Positions 53,866-63,272 are shown, counted from the stretch's first letter. The stretch is DNA of 64,000 bases from Calothrix sp. PCC 7103 (GCF_000331305.1 NZ_KB217480.1:216438-280437); one strand, 5' to 3'. The notes: generated from the sequence alone by a model not told the origin. A program made the numbers and translations.

Positions 53866-54306
53866 GTGAGTCGTTACATTAGTGAAGCACTTCAAATTCA
53901 AGTTCGAGAACGCGCTTGCTATTTGTGCGAATACTGCCATGCATCCGAACAGTGGCAATACGTTACTTTTACCGTAGACCATGTAATTCCTTTGAGTAAA
54001 GACGGCGCCAAGGGTATTGAAAATTTAGCGCTTGCCTGTTTTCATTGTAATCGCCAAAAATCTGATAGACTTACTGCAATCGATTTGGAGTCAGGTGAGG
54101 AAGTACTTTTATTTAATCCTCGTGTCCATAGCTGGCGCCAGCATTTTATCTGGTCAAAAGATACTTTGTCAATTATTGGGTTAACTCCAATTGGACGCGC
54201 AACTGTTACAGCATTGAGTTTTAATCGTCAAAGAATCATTAATATTCGTGCCGAAGATAGAAAGATTGGAAGACATCCACCACCAAACGACCCAATTCAA
54301 ACTTGA
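53866..54306 (+). CDS. HNH endonuclease
   Basis: A 146-residue protein from a GTG at 53866. It has an HNH motif with zinc cysteines: CYLCEYCHASEQ (C-x2-C), FTVDHVIPLSKDGAKGIENL (catalytic His), and CFHCNRQKSD (second C-x2-C with Asn). It should cut DNA non-specifically or at a target set by partners. It is tightly coupled to the 53592 gene. Two GGCGCC lie inside, unlike the cargo genes around it, so this pair is an older resident. Confidence 0.85.
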   Translation: MSRYISEALQIQVRERACYLCEYCHASEQWQYVTFTVDHVIPLSKDGAKGIENLALACFHCNRQKSDRLTAIDLESGEEVLLFNPRVHSWRQHFIWSKDTLSIIGLTPIGRATVTALSFNRQRIINIRAEDRKIGRHPPPNDPIQT

Positions 54307-54377
54307 AATGTGCCACCGTGCGGGGTTCGACGACGGCACCGTGAGCTACTGTTATATAATTAATAAAAAAAAATTCT

Positions 54378-54689
54378 ATGTCAGACAATCAAGAAAAACG
54401 GGTGCTACCACCAATCGTAAAGCCTAAAAGGAATATAGAAATTACCCCTCCTAGTACACCCACAGAAAAAGATTCTGACAAACCTGGTTCAGAATTATTG
54501 TTTACAGCAGTAGGTATAATTTCAGGTGTCGTGGAGTTCATAGAAGATACAAGGACTGCCACCGTCACACTTGGTGGTAATAAATACTCATTATTCTACA
54601 TATCCAATAATAAAGGTTCAGTAGCTTTTGACGCGCTAAGAAAGCATATAGCTTCGACCGGGAATAATAATTATCGTTTAGGCTTGTAA
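54378..54689 (+). CDS. Unknown 103-aa protein
   Basis: Residues 1-40 are a polar, Pro-rich tail (KRVLPPIVKPKRNIEITPPS). Residues 42-103 look like a small β-barrel or OB-like domain (VGIISGVVEFIEDTRTATVT, LGGNKYSLFYI, then AFDALRKHIASTG). No family recognised. It has no GGCGCC and precedes the AAA gene on the same strand, so it may belong to the same module. Confidence 0.45.
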   Translation: MSDNQEKRVLPPIVKPKRNIEITPPSTPTEKDSDKPGSELLFTAVGIISGVVEFIEDTRTATVTLGGNKYSLFYISNNKGSVAFDALRKHIASTGNNNYRLGL

Positions 54690-54844
54690 ATCATCCAGGC
54701 TGTGGCTCTTGGAAGGGAATAGGTAAGGATGTGGATGGTTGTGAAGCAGTAGATGGAGATGATTAACCCAGTAATTATAGTAAAATTTTAACTACAATTT
54801 TATAATTGGCATAGACAATTTATTTTCTATAAAATCCAAGCTAT

Positions 54845-56254
54845 ATGGAACTTAAAATAAGGATTAAAAATATCAAATCCATTAAGGAAACATATCTTCA
54901 CTTAAAAAGAGGAATGAATATACTTATTGGTCCTAATGGCTCAGGAAAGACATGTACTCTGTTCTCTTTAAAATTTTTGAGAGACCTTGTTGTATATGGT
55001 GCTGCTCAAGCTGTAGCTAGAGGGGGTGGAAAAAAAAGAGTCTACCACAGGGGTGAAACATTTATAGAATTTGAGATAGTACATGATTATGGTCTAAGAA
55101 CTTATAGGCGCAAGAAAATACCTATGTGTTTTAGATGGTATATCCGTATTTCTCAAGGAGGTGTTGACAATTTATCAGTAGTATCAAATGAATTATTTGA
55201 AATATTTGTACCAGAGACTAGCAAAACTATTTTAAAAATTGAGATAAATAGAAATAAAAATTCACTAAAAAAACACCATCATTTTCTTTGTCCTCCTAAC
55301 GATTTTGGTAGAGACCTTTTTCAAATATGGGATGTTGAGTTTAAAACAGAAGATAAACATAAAATTTATCAGAATTTTAATTCTAAATTAGGAAACTTTT
55401 TAGATACCATCTACGAAGACTCAGAAGAATCATTATTTTCATATTTATCTTCCTTAGACAGAGAAATTGGAAAACTTTATATTCTTATTATGGGAATTGA
55501 TGAATATAATATAATCCCAGATGTTGCTAGAGGTTCAGTAGAACAACTACCCACAGCTTATATGAAACCCAATGGAGAAGGAGTTGCAGATGTTATGTAC
55601 TCACTTGAACAAAAACATTTCAGTAGAATTGATAGAGCATATTCAACAAATTATAAAAAATTAGATTTTTTTGACTATAGACGAATGAATTCGCTTTTTC
55701 GCCCTACTTCCTCAAGTTATTCATATAACCGTAGAGAGCCTTTATCAAACGCATTAGAAAACATACAACGAGAGCTTGCTGCTGGGATAAGTGTTATAGA
55801 TAATGTCACTACAGCAATAGACGAAACAAATGGGAAAAGATATGTTGTATTTAAATCAAATAATCAAGTTTTTTCACCTGAAGAAGTATCTGATGGTACC
55901 ATTAAATGGTTGTGTATATTAGTTAGTATATATGTTCCTGTTTCAAACGTATATCTTTTAGAGGAACCAGAAAATTTTTTGCACCCTTGGATGCAGCAGA
56001 GACTTATTTCAAATATGCGTGAGCAGTCAAAAGAAAAAGAAGTTATTTATTTCTTAACTTCTCATTCTGCAACTGTTCTTAATGCGGCTGAACCTCAAGA
56101 AATAATGGTAGTTACATCTTCTTTTGAGGAAGGTACAACTGTCAAAGCATTATCGAATCGCGATGAAATAGAAGAACTTCTAGAATCATCAAATTTTCGC
56201 TTGGGAGATTTATGGGTTAGTGGGATGATTGAAGGAGTTCCTGGAAATGGCTGA
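54845..56254 (+). CDS. AAA/ABC-type ATPase of an OLD/AriA-like defence pair
   Basis: A 469-residue SMC/ABC-like ATPase: Walker A IGPNGSGKT (residues 28-36), a long central insertion, Walker B and signature-like VYLLEEPENFLHPWMQQRL (about 375-393), and the switch-type FLTSHSATVL. This matches AAA_21 or OLD-type ATPases. It overlaps the next gene, a TOPRIM-like DUF4276 protein, by 8 bases. Such ATPase-plus-nuclease pairs form two-gene phage-defence systems. It lies between hsdM and hsdR, on the opposite strand, without any GGCGCC. Confidence 0.78.
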   Translation: MELKIRIKNIKSIKETYLHLKRGMNILIGPNGSGKTCTLFSLKFLRDLVVYGAAQAVARGGGKKRVYHRGETFIEFEIVHDYGLRTYRRKKIPMCFRWYIRISQGGVDNLSVVSNELFEIFVPETSKTILKIEINRNKNSLKKHHHFLCPPNDFGRDLFQIWDVEFKTEDKHKIYQNFNSKLGNFLDTIYEDSEESLFSYLSSLDREIGKLYILIMGIDEYNIIPDVARGSVEQLPTAYMKPNGEGVADVMYSLEQKHFSRIDRAYSTNYKKLDFFDYRRMNSLFRPTSSSYSYNRREPLSNALENIQRELAAGISVIDNVTTAIDETNGKRYVVFKSNNQVFSPEEVSDGTIKWLCILVSIYVPVSNVYLLEEPENFLHPWMQQRLISNMREQSKEKEVIYFLTSHSATVLNAAEPQEIMVVTSSFEEGTTVKALSNRDEIEELLESSNFRLGDLWVSGMIEGVPGNG

Positions 56255-56804
56255 TAAAATAGGAATTATTGTTGATGGACCAGGAGATTACGCCTCTCTT
56301 AAAGAAAGATTTAAAGATTTATATAAGATAGCAAAAACAGATGGACCTCGTGGTCACACAGCAAAGATTGAAAATATTGTTTCAGCCTCAAGAAAACAAA
56401 TTGAAATGCTTAAAGCATTCAAGTGTAATCGAGTTATATTATTGCTAGATTTTGAGTCTAGAGATATACCATATGATGAATTTATAAACTTAATCAATGA
56501 TAAATTATCTAAAGAAAATTTTGGAATTTATGTTGTTGCTTGTTCTCCAAATCAAATGATTGAAAATTGGTATTTAGCAGACATAGAGGAAATTTCCCAA
56601 AAACGCAATTATATTAAAAGTAATCTTCAACAAAAAAAATATGAAGGCACTCATGGTAAAAATGAACTAAAGAAACTTATTGAAAACAATTATTCTTACA
56701 ATGAAGTAAAACATGGACCACAATTATTTGCTACAATCAGATTTGAAGTTGCTCGTAATAATAGCCCTTCTCTAAAGAACTTTCTCAATGAACTTGGTAT
56801 ATAA
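56247..56804 (+). CDS. DUF4276/TOPRIM-like effector coupled to the ATPase
   Basis: The ATG at 56247 overlaps the ATPase stop by 8 bases; another ATG at 56229 lies upstream. The 185-residue protein starts with the strand-loop IGIIVDGPGDYASLKERFKD, has a central acidic RVILLLDFESRDIPYDEF, and continues with CSPNQMIENWYLADIEEI. The spacing of the acidic groups suits a TOPRIM-like metal site as in DUF4276 proteins. It would be the nuclease or effector activated by the ATPase. Family assignment is probable, not certain. Confidence 0.65.
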   Translation: MADKIGIIVDGPGDYASLKERFKDLYKIAKTDGPRGHTAKIENIVSASRKQIEMLKAFKCNRVILLLDFESRDIPYDEFINLINDKLSKENFGIYVVACSPNQMIENWYLADIEEISQKRNYIKSNLQQKKYEGTHGKNELKKLIENNYSYNEVKHGPQLFATIRFEVARNNSPSLKNFLNELGI

Positions 56805-56908
56805 AACTATTATATATACTTTAGATTTACTAGTATTTTGGAACTCTTACTGGGATTGATTACAAATCACTGACTAATTATAATTTTATATATTTTCACA
56901 ATTATATT

Positions 56909-59900
56909 TTACCCCACATCTTTCCACAATTCCTCATTTATCTGCACCAATATATTCTCCAACTCACCATTAAACGTCTTATTCAACCGTTGGAAACCAC
57001 CACCTTGATTTTTAAACTCCCCTTGGTCAAGTGCTTCCCTATCAACAATAGTTTCTTTCTTCAACTGTTGACCTATCCTATCCAGCCACTTACGTTGCAT
57101 AGGCGCCCAACTCCGCATTCCCATAATCTTTCTCATAGCCTTATCCACCCGTTCCGAGTAAGGCACCAACGCATCACCCAGCGCAGCTTTACGAATAAAG
57201 CCAATAATACTTGCTGCTATATCCTCGTTGGTCTTTTCTCGCCAAGCTACTTGTAAGTTACGTTCGGTATAACCAGAGGCATCTAATAATATAAGTAGTT
57301 CTTTAAGTTGTGCCTTGGTAAGCTCGCGCGGACGCTGAGTAACTACTATCAAAGCAGGTATTTTATTAAGGTTATCCCGCAGGAATGCTGTAAAGCTATC
57401 TAGATAATCTTCAGGTTTTTGGGCGCCACCATAACCCCTTTCTACTCTTCTCAGTTCATCAGCATGTCGAGATATCAGTACAGGTTTTCTACCTCCATCC
57501 TTAGCGTCTAATATTTGAGCTATATTCTTACGCTGCTCAAACCATTCTTTTAATTGTTGCGGAGAAGATTGGCGCCAGTAATTTATCATTTTCTCTAATG
57601 GCATTCCAGAGAAAATTTCAATTCGTTGTTGAATGTTTTGATTATTAGTTTGGTATGTTCCACCCTTCTCACCAACCTTTAACCTCTCTTCCTCCCCTCT
57701 CTTTGCAGGAGAGGGGTCGGGGGTGAGGTTTGAATTAATCCGGCGCCGCAATTTAGCGATAAGCTGGTCAATAACAGTATTAGTATCTGCCACAGTAATA
57801 ACTTCTTCTACCAACTGGGCAAAACTAATATTCGGTCTTACCGCAACAGGTTTCATTGTCGAAACATCTTTCAATGCATCGTACAAATTTACTGCATCAT
57901 ATATCCTAAATACCTCTTTACCTATATCATCACATCTTCGTGTAGCGCGTCCTATCATTTGTTCGTACAATATGCGGGAGTTTACACGACGAATAAATAC
58001 TAAATTACATATAGCTGGAACATCTATCCCGGTGGTGAGTAAATCTACAGTAACAGCTATTTTAGGATTTTGTTCGTTCTTAAAGCGTCTAATTAATTGT
58101 AGTGGATTATCTGCGGCGCCTGTTATTTTAACAACAGCATCATCTTCAACGCTACCGTATTGATTTTGTAGTGCTAGTTTGAGTAAATTAACTACTATAT
58201 CCGCATGGGAGTCGGTGACACAGAATATTAATGTTTTCTCTGGTTGCAACGGGTCGATATTAAGAGCCAAATATTCACACACCACCCGGTTAAATTCTTC
58301 TGTAACAACCCTTCTATTAAAACTTTCTACCTCAATTCTGACTTCATCTGGTGCATGAACCAAATCAATATTACCTGTTAGGGGGTCAAAATATTCCATT
58401 TCCTGCCCAGCTTCCCAAACAATACCATCCTCAGAAAGGGCAGTAGTAATTTTGTATGGTGGTTCATAATCTATTAACCAACCTTCTAAAACTGCTTCTC
58501 TATAAGAATATGTATATACAGGTTCCCCAAATATTTGTGTGGTGTGGAGTCCAGGAGTAGCAGTCAAACCAATTTTGACAGCATCAAAATGGTCTAACAC
58601 TCTCCGGTATTTTGATACATAGTCATTAAAGTCTCTAAACTCTAATTCCTTATCACTAAGCTCTTTATCAAGTAAGTATCCTCGGTGACACTCGTCAACT
58701 ACTATACAATCATATTGGTCAGCCGTAGGTATGGAACTGTCATCGCTAGGATATAGAATCCGTTTAACAAATCCTTGAACTGTGGATATATGAACTTTTG
58801 TATCCCTGTCCGGCGCCGTATCCTTCAAATCTTTCAAATCAAATATATCAGCAAAGGTTTGTAAATTCTCTATCCGAGTTTCTTTGAAAGCATTCGATGC
58901 TTGTTCACCCAAAGCAGTGCGGTCAACTAAGAATAAAACACGACGGAAACGTTTTGTTTTAAGGAGTCTATAAACTAGTGCAATGGTAGTTTTAGTTTTA
59001 CCCGTCCCGGTTGCCATCGCGATTAATATTTCTCTGGCGCCATCTGACAACGCAGCTTCTACTCTTTGTATAGCCTTAATTTGATAGTCACGCAGCGTCA
59101 AGTTATAATTAAACCCTTCTTGCTGTAACTTCTCGTGTGCAGCTTCATTATCTATAGCCAACAAATCTTGTAAACCCTGTGGTGAACACCAAGTAGTTAG
59201 AGGACGACGAATATTTGACGGTTTGCGTACATCACAAAACCATATCCCGCTTTTAGTTTCCAACTGTCTTAAAAACGGGCGCCCATTTGTTGCAAACGTA
59301 AAAGGAACTTTGTATTCACCCCACGGGCCACCGGGTAAAGTCTCACTTCCCTTAACTATGTAACCACGACTGTAACGCTTCGCTTGATCAATGGCGCCAG
59401 GAACATCAGTACTTTGCCGTTTAGCTTCGACGACTGCCACAACCTGTAAACCTACACATAATATATAGTCAGCCCGACCATCGCTTGTAGGAACTTCAGC
59501 AATAGCCAGATTTTTACCCTTAGTTGGACGAACACCCTTACCATAGGTGATATTCTCCGAATCTGCCTCCCATCCCGCTTGTCGTAACTGCACATCGATG
59601 AGGCGCCGAGTTTCCCGCTCATCAAGATCAATATTATCCCCTGCAACCTGCGCTCTTTCTATAGTTTCTTGAATAACTTGTGTAGACTCACTTTGCGCCG
59701 CTGCTTTCAAAGATGCTATCTGTACATCAGTACTTGCAGATAAACCGCGCGCTAATTCTTCTGCGGATATCCTTAACTGTGCTTCCTGTTGTAACCGTAT
59801 CGCTGCCAACTCTGCGGCTGTACGAGTTGCCTCTAATTCACTACGTAGCGTTGCTAATTCTTCGAGTAAAGTCTTATTTTCCAGTTTAGGGTCAGGTGGT

Positions 59901-60316
59901 GGAACGAAGGCGCCGGGATGAAACTCAGCATCTTTGGTAACAACCCGGTAATACCAAATACCCAACGACCGCGCATGTTTTAAATTACTTAATGCTACAC
60001 GTTGATTACCACCAAACCCATGATTTGCATCGTTGCCCGCGCGTCGTAACTCATCAAACAAATCGTAAACCTTCGGCTTTAATACATTCTTATCCCGCAG
60101 GCGCCGCATCAAGTCAATTTGTCTCTCACCCTCAATATCATCCATCCGAACCCTTGCAGCCATTAACTGTAAGAGATATTCACCATACTGCCGCAGCTTC
60201 AATAAACAAGTGTTTGGGTCGTCTGCAAAGTATCTTTCAGCCAAGGCGCCTAACCGCGCTAACTGCTCGTCATGCTGCGCGAGGAATCCAAAATTAGGCG
60301 ATGTTGGCTTGGTCAT
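56909..60316 (-). CDS. hsdR: Type I restriction endonuclease subunit HsdR
   Basis: A 1135-residue motor-nuclease subunit. Residues 1-130 form a DUF4145-like helical domain (LLKLRQYGEYLLQLMAARVR); residues about 150-210 are a coiled coil. The HsdR nuclease follows (GRADYILC and VVAVVEAKRQ, Asp and E-x-K around 283 and 297). Walker A MATGTGKTKT is at 434-443, the DEAD-box-type DECH near 545, GLTATPG near 600, and motif VI in RVNSRILYEQMIGRATRRCD near 815. It translocates and cuts unmodified DNA. A repeat-derived insert (TPDPSPAKRGEE) lies in frame near residue 870. hsdM follows but is separated by inserted genes. Confidence 0.92.
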   Translation of the reverse strand: MTKPTSPNFGFLAQHDEQLARLGALAERYFADDPNTCLLKLRQYGEYLLQLMAARVRMDDIEGERQIDLMRRLRDKNVLKPKVYDLFDELRRAGNDANHGFGGNQRVALSNLKHARSLGIWYYRVVTKDAEFHPGAFVPPPDPKLENKTLLEELATLRSELEATRTAAELAAIRLQQEAQLRISAEELARGLSASTDVQIASLKAAAQSESTQVIQETIERAQVAGDNIDLDERETRRLIDVQLRQAGWEADSENITYGKGVRPTKGKNLAIAEVPTSDGRADYILCVGLQVVAVVEAKRQSTDVPGAIDQAKRYSRGYIVKGSETLPGGPWGEYKVPFTFATNGRPFLRQLETKSGIWFCDVRKPSNIRRPLTTWCSPQGLQDLLAIDNEAAHEKLQQEGFNYNLTLRDYQIKAIQRVEAALSDGAREILIAMATGTGKTKTTIALVYRLLKTKRFRRVLFLVDRTALGEQASNAFKETRIENLQTFADIFDLKDLKDTAPDRDTKVHISTVQGFVKRILYPSDDSSIPTADQYDCIVVDECHRGYLLDKELSDKELEFRDFNDYVSKYRRVLDHFDAVKIGLTATPGLHTTQIFGEPVYTYSYREAVLEGWLIDYEPPYKITTALSEDGIVWEAGQEMEYFDPLTGNIDLVHAPDEVRIEVESFNRRVVTEEFNRVVCEYLALNIDPLQPEKTLIFCVTDSHADIVVNLLKLALQNQYGSVEDDAVVKITGAADNPLQLIRRFKNEQNPKIAVTVDLLTTGIDVPAICNLVFIRRVNSRILYEQMIGRATRRCDDIGKEVFRIYDAVNLYDALKDVSTMKPVAVRPNISFAQLVEEVITVADTNTVIDQLIAKLRRRINSNLTPDPSPAKRGEEERLKVGEKGGTYQTNNQNIQQRIEIFSGMPLEKMINYWRQSSPQQLKEWFEQRKNIAQILDAKDGGRKPVLISRHADELRRVERGYGGAQKPEDYLDSFTAFLRDNLNKIPALIVVTQRPRELTKAQLKELLILLDASGYTERNLQVAWREKTNEDIAASIIGFIRKAALGDALVPYSERVDKAMRKIMGMRSWAPMQRKWLDRIGQQLKKETIVDREALDQGEFKNQGGGFQRLNKTFNGELENILVQINEELWKDVG
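57678..57733. repeat. Intergenic-type repeat inserted in frame in hsdR
   Basis: CCTCCCCTCTCTTTGCAGGA followed by GAGGGGTCGGGGGTGAGG is a common bacterial GC-rich palindromic repeat, usually between genes. In the HsdR frame it encodes LTPDPSPAKRGEEE in an otherwise variable linker. Confidence 0.65.
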
Positions 60317-60728
60317 TCGGTTAAATAATGATACATACCGGATGTATATTTTATAGCAGATTACTTAATGTTCGACCATGAGAATAATTACACTTATAAG
60401 CGCAAATGCTTATATAGACTACCATTGATGGTTTTGTAACATGTGAATTTATTGGGCGCCAGTGGTAATTAGTTTAACCGCACTACTCGTAACTCGTTTG
60501 TAAAATTGAAGCGTATTCTCGCGCTACCAACGCGCGATATAAACATAAAACATTACAAGCATAGTTGATCCCGATCAGTATTGCAGTGTGAGGCTTCTGG
60601 TGGAGCAAGCTAATGTTGAAGTATGACAATTGTGCATAAGCTAATTTTTTCTGCATCTATTAAAAATTAGAAGGAAAGCGAAAAAAGCTAAACTTTCTTT
60701 TTTATCTAATTTAATTAAGGAGAAAACA
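60317..60728. other. Intergenic region before the crystallin gene
   Basis: About 410 bases; one GGCGCC (60455), short hairpin ATAAGC-GCAAAT-GCTTAT near 60398. No gene. The crystallin ribosome binding site (AAGGAG) is at 60717. Confidence 0.4.
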
Positions 60729-60980
60729 ATGGCTGCTGTAATACTTTACAATGACACAAATTTTAGTGGTGATTCATTAGGTTCAGACACTGATATTTAT
60801 GATATGAATGCCACAAACTACAATGACAAAACGTCCTCAATTCGAGTTAATAGTGGTAGATGGAGATTCTGTGAACATACAAATTTAGGCGGGTATTGCT
60901 TCGAGATCGGTGAAGGGGAATATCCAAATATGGGAGATTACTACAATGATCGCATTTCATCCTTTAAACGAGTAGGTTGA
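60729..60980 (+). CDS. Beta/gamma-crystallin family protein
   Basis: An 83-residue protein with two Greek-key motifs: VILYNDTNFSGDSLGSDTDI, then YNDKTSSIRVNSGRWRFCEH, and NLGGYCFEIGEGEYPNMGDY with NDRISSFKRV. The N/D-D-x-x-S-S calcium-binding signatures (NDKTSS and NDRISS) are both present, so it probably binds Ca2+. No signal peptide. AAGGAG seven bases before the ATG gives a strong start. It is followed by a terminator-like repeat near 61045-61080. Confidence 0.88.
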   Translation: MAAVILYNDTNFSGDSLGSDTDIYDMNATNYNDKTSSIRVNSGRWRFCEHTNLGGYCFEIGEGEYPNMGDYYNDRISSFKRVG

Positions 60981-61044
60981 ACAGAATTAAGTAGCGAGAA
61001 CGCCGCGAGAATGGGGATTATAGCAGTGTGGGGTATTTGGAGGC

Positions 61045-61085
61045 TTTAAAAACGATTTAGAGTCTTCCAAATAAAAAATATCCAA
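61045..61085 (+). terminator. Imperfect terminator after the crystallin gene
   Basis: ATTTGGAGGCT near 61047 pairs imperfectly with GTCTTCCAAAT near 61073, followed by AAAAAATAT. Weak. Confidence 0.3.
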
Positions 61086-61216
61086 TTACTCTTGTGGGAT
61101 GGGCTAATAATACCCGTATGTAAGTATTATATACTATATTCGTACATATGGGTATTGTTAGAATAAGTCTACTAAGCAGTTGTAACTCTGACATTATTGA
61201 GTTATCAAGGCGAACT

Positions 61217-61381
61217 TCAATTTTTAGTTTTTATAAACAGACAATTGACCGTCACATGCCCATTGGTTGAGTAGGTGCAAGTTGTACAACGGTTAGTACC
61301 ATTTTCTCCTTGGGAGTTAGTGGCAGGTGCATTAGTAGTTACACAATCTTTCTTTTTAGTTCCACCACCAGAAGGCGCCAT
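61217..61381 (-). CDS. Candidate small Cys-rich peptide (54 aa)
   Basis: MAPSGGGTKKKDCVTTNAPA..., then NRCTTCTYSTNGHVTVNC with four cysteines, two as C-x2-C. Polar and Thr/Asn-rich, no membrane helix. It is divergent from the RHH-type gene at 61425, 43 bases apart. The ribosome binding site is weak (ACGGTAAAA). It looks more like a real protein than a shadow, but no family is recognised. Confidence 0.4.
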   Translation of the reverse strand: MAPSGGGTKKKDCVTTNAPATNSQGENGTNRCTTCTYSTNGHVTVNCLFIKTKN

Positions 61382-61424
61382 TTTTACCGTAAAATCTACA
61401 CAGGGTATATACGAGGGTATAGAT

Positions 61425-61694
61425 ATGGCAAAAGTCGAGCGTGAATCTATCAACTTTAAGTTGCCGAAACCCTTAGCCGACACGCTTCGTGCCAAAGCTG
61501 CCGAACTTAATACTACTGCCACCGACCTTGTAATACAAGGGTTAAATCATGTCTTGGGTGACATACCTGGTGTATCCGGTAGTGTAGAAATACGTCTATA
61601 CGAATTAGAGGAAGAATTCTGGCGCCTAAAACAAAATACTACAGGTGGCGCCAACCCTGAGCATGAAAGCAGATTAACAGCATGTTTAAAATAA
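61425..61694 (+). CDS. Ribbon-helix-helix-type small protein
   Basis: From the ATG at 61425 (CGAGGG upstream) the 89-residue protein reads AKVERESINFKLPKPLADTL, then RAKAAELNTTATDLVIQGLN, which fits an RHH (CopG-like) DNA-binding domain. A short acidic tail with YELEEEFWRLKQ follows. RHH proteins are common plasmid copy-control or antitoxin regulators. Open frame upstream to 61275 is not needed. Two GGCGCC lie near its end. Confidence 0.6.
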   Translation: MAKVERESINFKLPKPLADTLRAKAAELNTTATDLVIQGLNHVLGDIPGVSGSVEIRLYELEEEFWRLKQNTTGGANPEHESRLTACLK

Positions 61695-61815
61695 ACTTGA
61701 AACTGCCACCAAATTGATATTGATAATCCTGGGAAGGGATATTCATTGAATTATTATATACACATTTTAAGTTAGCTTGCTCCGGCAGAAGCCCTATTCA
61801 ACCCCATATGCTTTT

Positions 61816-62611
61816 TCAATTAAAGCTAAAACTTGAAGAATGCACAGGCGTTAATGGTCTGGTTCTTTTTCCCATTGCTTGAAGTATAGAACGTTCAATG
61901 TCGTCTATTTTTTTGACGCTGTTGAGGCGCCGTAACCGGGTACATAATTCCTGCATTGCGGCAGTATCGTCTTCTAACATATCCAAACTTCTAAGATTTT
62001 CCGGTTTCATCGTAAATTCTCCATCCCAAGTTAAAACAGAACAACTAAATTCATATACGTTATCAACGATACACCAATGCCCACCTTTACCCTTAAGTTC
62101 TGGGTTGTCCTTCGTGATAATCGTACAAACTTCACCCGATTTGTAAGGTATTGGGATTTTAGTTCTCTCCCGTATTCTATCTACAATATTTTTTACTGAC
62201 TTGTTAGATGGTAATTTCCCTCCAGCTTCCTCTACTGCTAGGCGCCAACATTCCTTCTGTTCAGAAGCTTCCAGTTTGGTCAATGGTCGAACTTGATATT
62301 CGGAGCGTTGGTAGAAGCAGATGTGTCCGACTCGGACACATTTCTACTATGTTATCTATTACACCCGCAGCCTCAATTAAACGGTATGGTTGGCGCCTTT
62401 CAAATCCAAACCTTTCACGGCAGTAATTCTCGAAACTGGTGTGAGTACTGCGATACAGCTTTTTATCACGCAAGGCACGGAGTCCTTTTCCTGCTTCATA
62501 AAACGCGCGTTCCACTAATCGTTCGAGGTGTTCACGTTCTTGCTGTTCATCATAAGAAAGCTCTGGAAAGTCTGTAACCTCAACCGATATATCCAGTGTT
62601 GCCTGACTCAT
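61816..62611 (-). pseudogene. Conserved cyanobacterial plasmid protein, frameshifted
   Basis: The N part (from ATG 62611, MSQATLDISVEVTDFPELSY) contains a helical DNA-binding-like stretch, YRSTHTSFENYCRERFGFER, then RRQPYRLIEAAGVIDNIVEM. The frame is lost near 62300. The continuation QVRPLTKLEASEQKECWRLA, EEAGGKLPSNKSVKNIVDRI and an SH3-like EVCTIITKDNPELKGKGGHW block is open down to 61816. Relatives I recall read LPTNERQVRPLTKLE without a break, so an indel of a few bases is likely. Such proteins are plasmid-borne and probably DNA-binding. The joint includes the palindrome TGTCCGACTCGGACA. Confidence 0.6.
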
Positions 62612-62763
62612 AACGTGGCGCCCTACCAAAAAATTGTTATCTCGAACACTTTTAGTATAAACCATTAACTATAAGTTTATTAACTAATAATTGTAAGTTA
62701 ATGAACAAAGATAAACTGACAGTTTATAGTTAAATAAGAAGCCTTAATTATTAAGTCGAACCG

Positions 62764-62994
62764 ATGATAGTAAGAAAAGTTACAGATATAAAAGTACCTG
62801 GGTTAGGGGAAAAGATTAAAGAAGCAAGGCTAACAGATAGGCGCTCGCTCGCGGAGATATGCCGTCAAATTCCCATGAGTCCTGTAAATTGGTACAAAAT
62901 TGAGTCGGAAGAAACAAAAGCCTTGCCAATTGAAACTCTACGTAGAATCGAAGAAGTATTAAATATAGATTTAGGCGTGCGTATGGAAGCTTAA
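62764..62994 (+). CDS. Small XRE-type HTH protein (76 aa)
   Basis: A single HTH domain: GLGEKIKEARLTDRRSLAEI, CRQIPMSPVNWYKIESEETK, ALPIETLRRIEEVLNIDLGV. It matches the Cro/CI fold throughout its length. It starts at ATG 62764 without a strong ribosome site. It is divergent from the 62611 gene and may control it. Function is regulatory by inference. Confidence 0.72.
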   Translation: MIVRKVTDIKVPGLGEKIKEARLTDRRSLAEICRQIPMSPVNWYKIESEETKALPIETLRRIEEVLNIDLGVRMEA

Positions 62995-63272
62995 AGAATT
63001 GTAGTGCCTCTCGTTGTCAAGGCGCCGTATAAGTGCGCGCGAAAAAGGTAAAAGATAACAAGGAAATTTCTAAAATAGTCGAAATCAGCGAGTGGAACAA
63101 AACGCACTCACCGAGTCGTTCCAAGCATCAGCATAATGGGACTTCCAAAAAATAAAATCACCAAAGGCAGATAATCATAATCATTGTCAAAGATTATGAG
63201 TGATCAGCACTTCAAGGTTGTACCGTTTTGTAGTAAATTGAGTTATTGGTAATATTTTGGGTACAACGTGTA
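62995..63272. other. Region upstream of the ISAzo13-type element
   Basis: Probably holds the left end of the element (blocks GGTTGTACCGTTTTGTAG near 63217 and GGGTACAACGTG near 63258 are candidate end sequences). No inverted repeat can be proved because the right end is outside the window. Confidence 0.3.

Noticed and set aside
59452..59646. Frames inside hsdR and on its opposite strand (also 57723-58163 and 59992-60297)
   Set aside because: All lie inside the strongly supported HsdR coding sequence and show no independent features.
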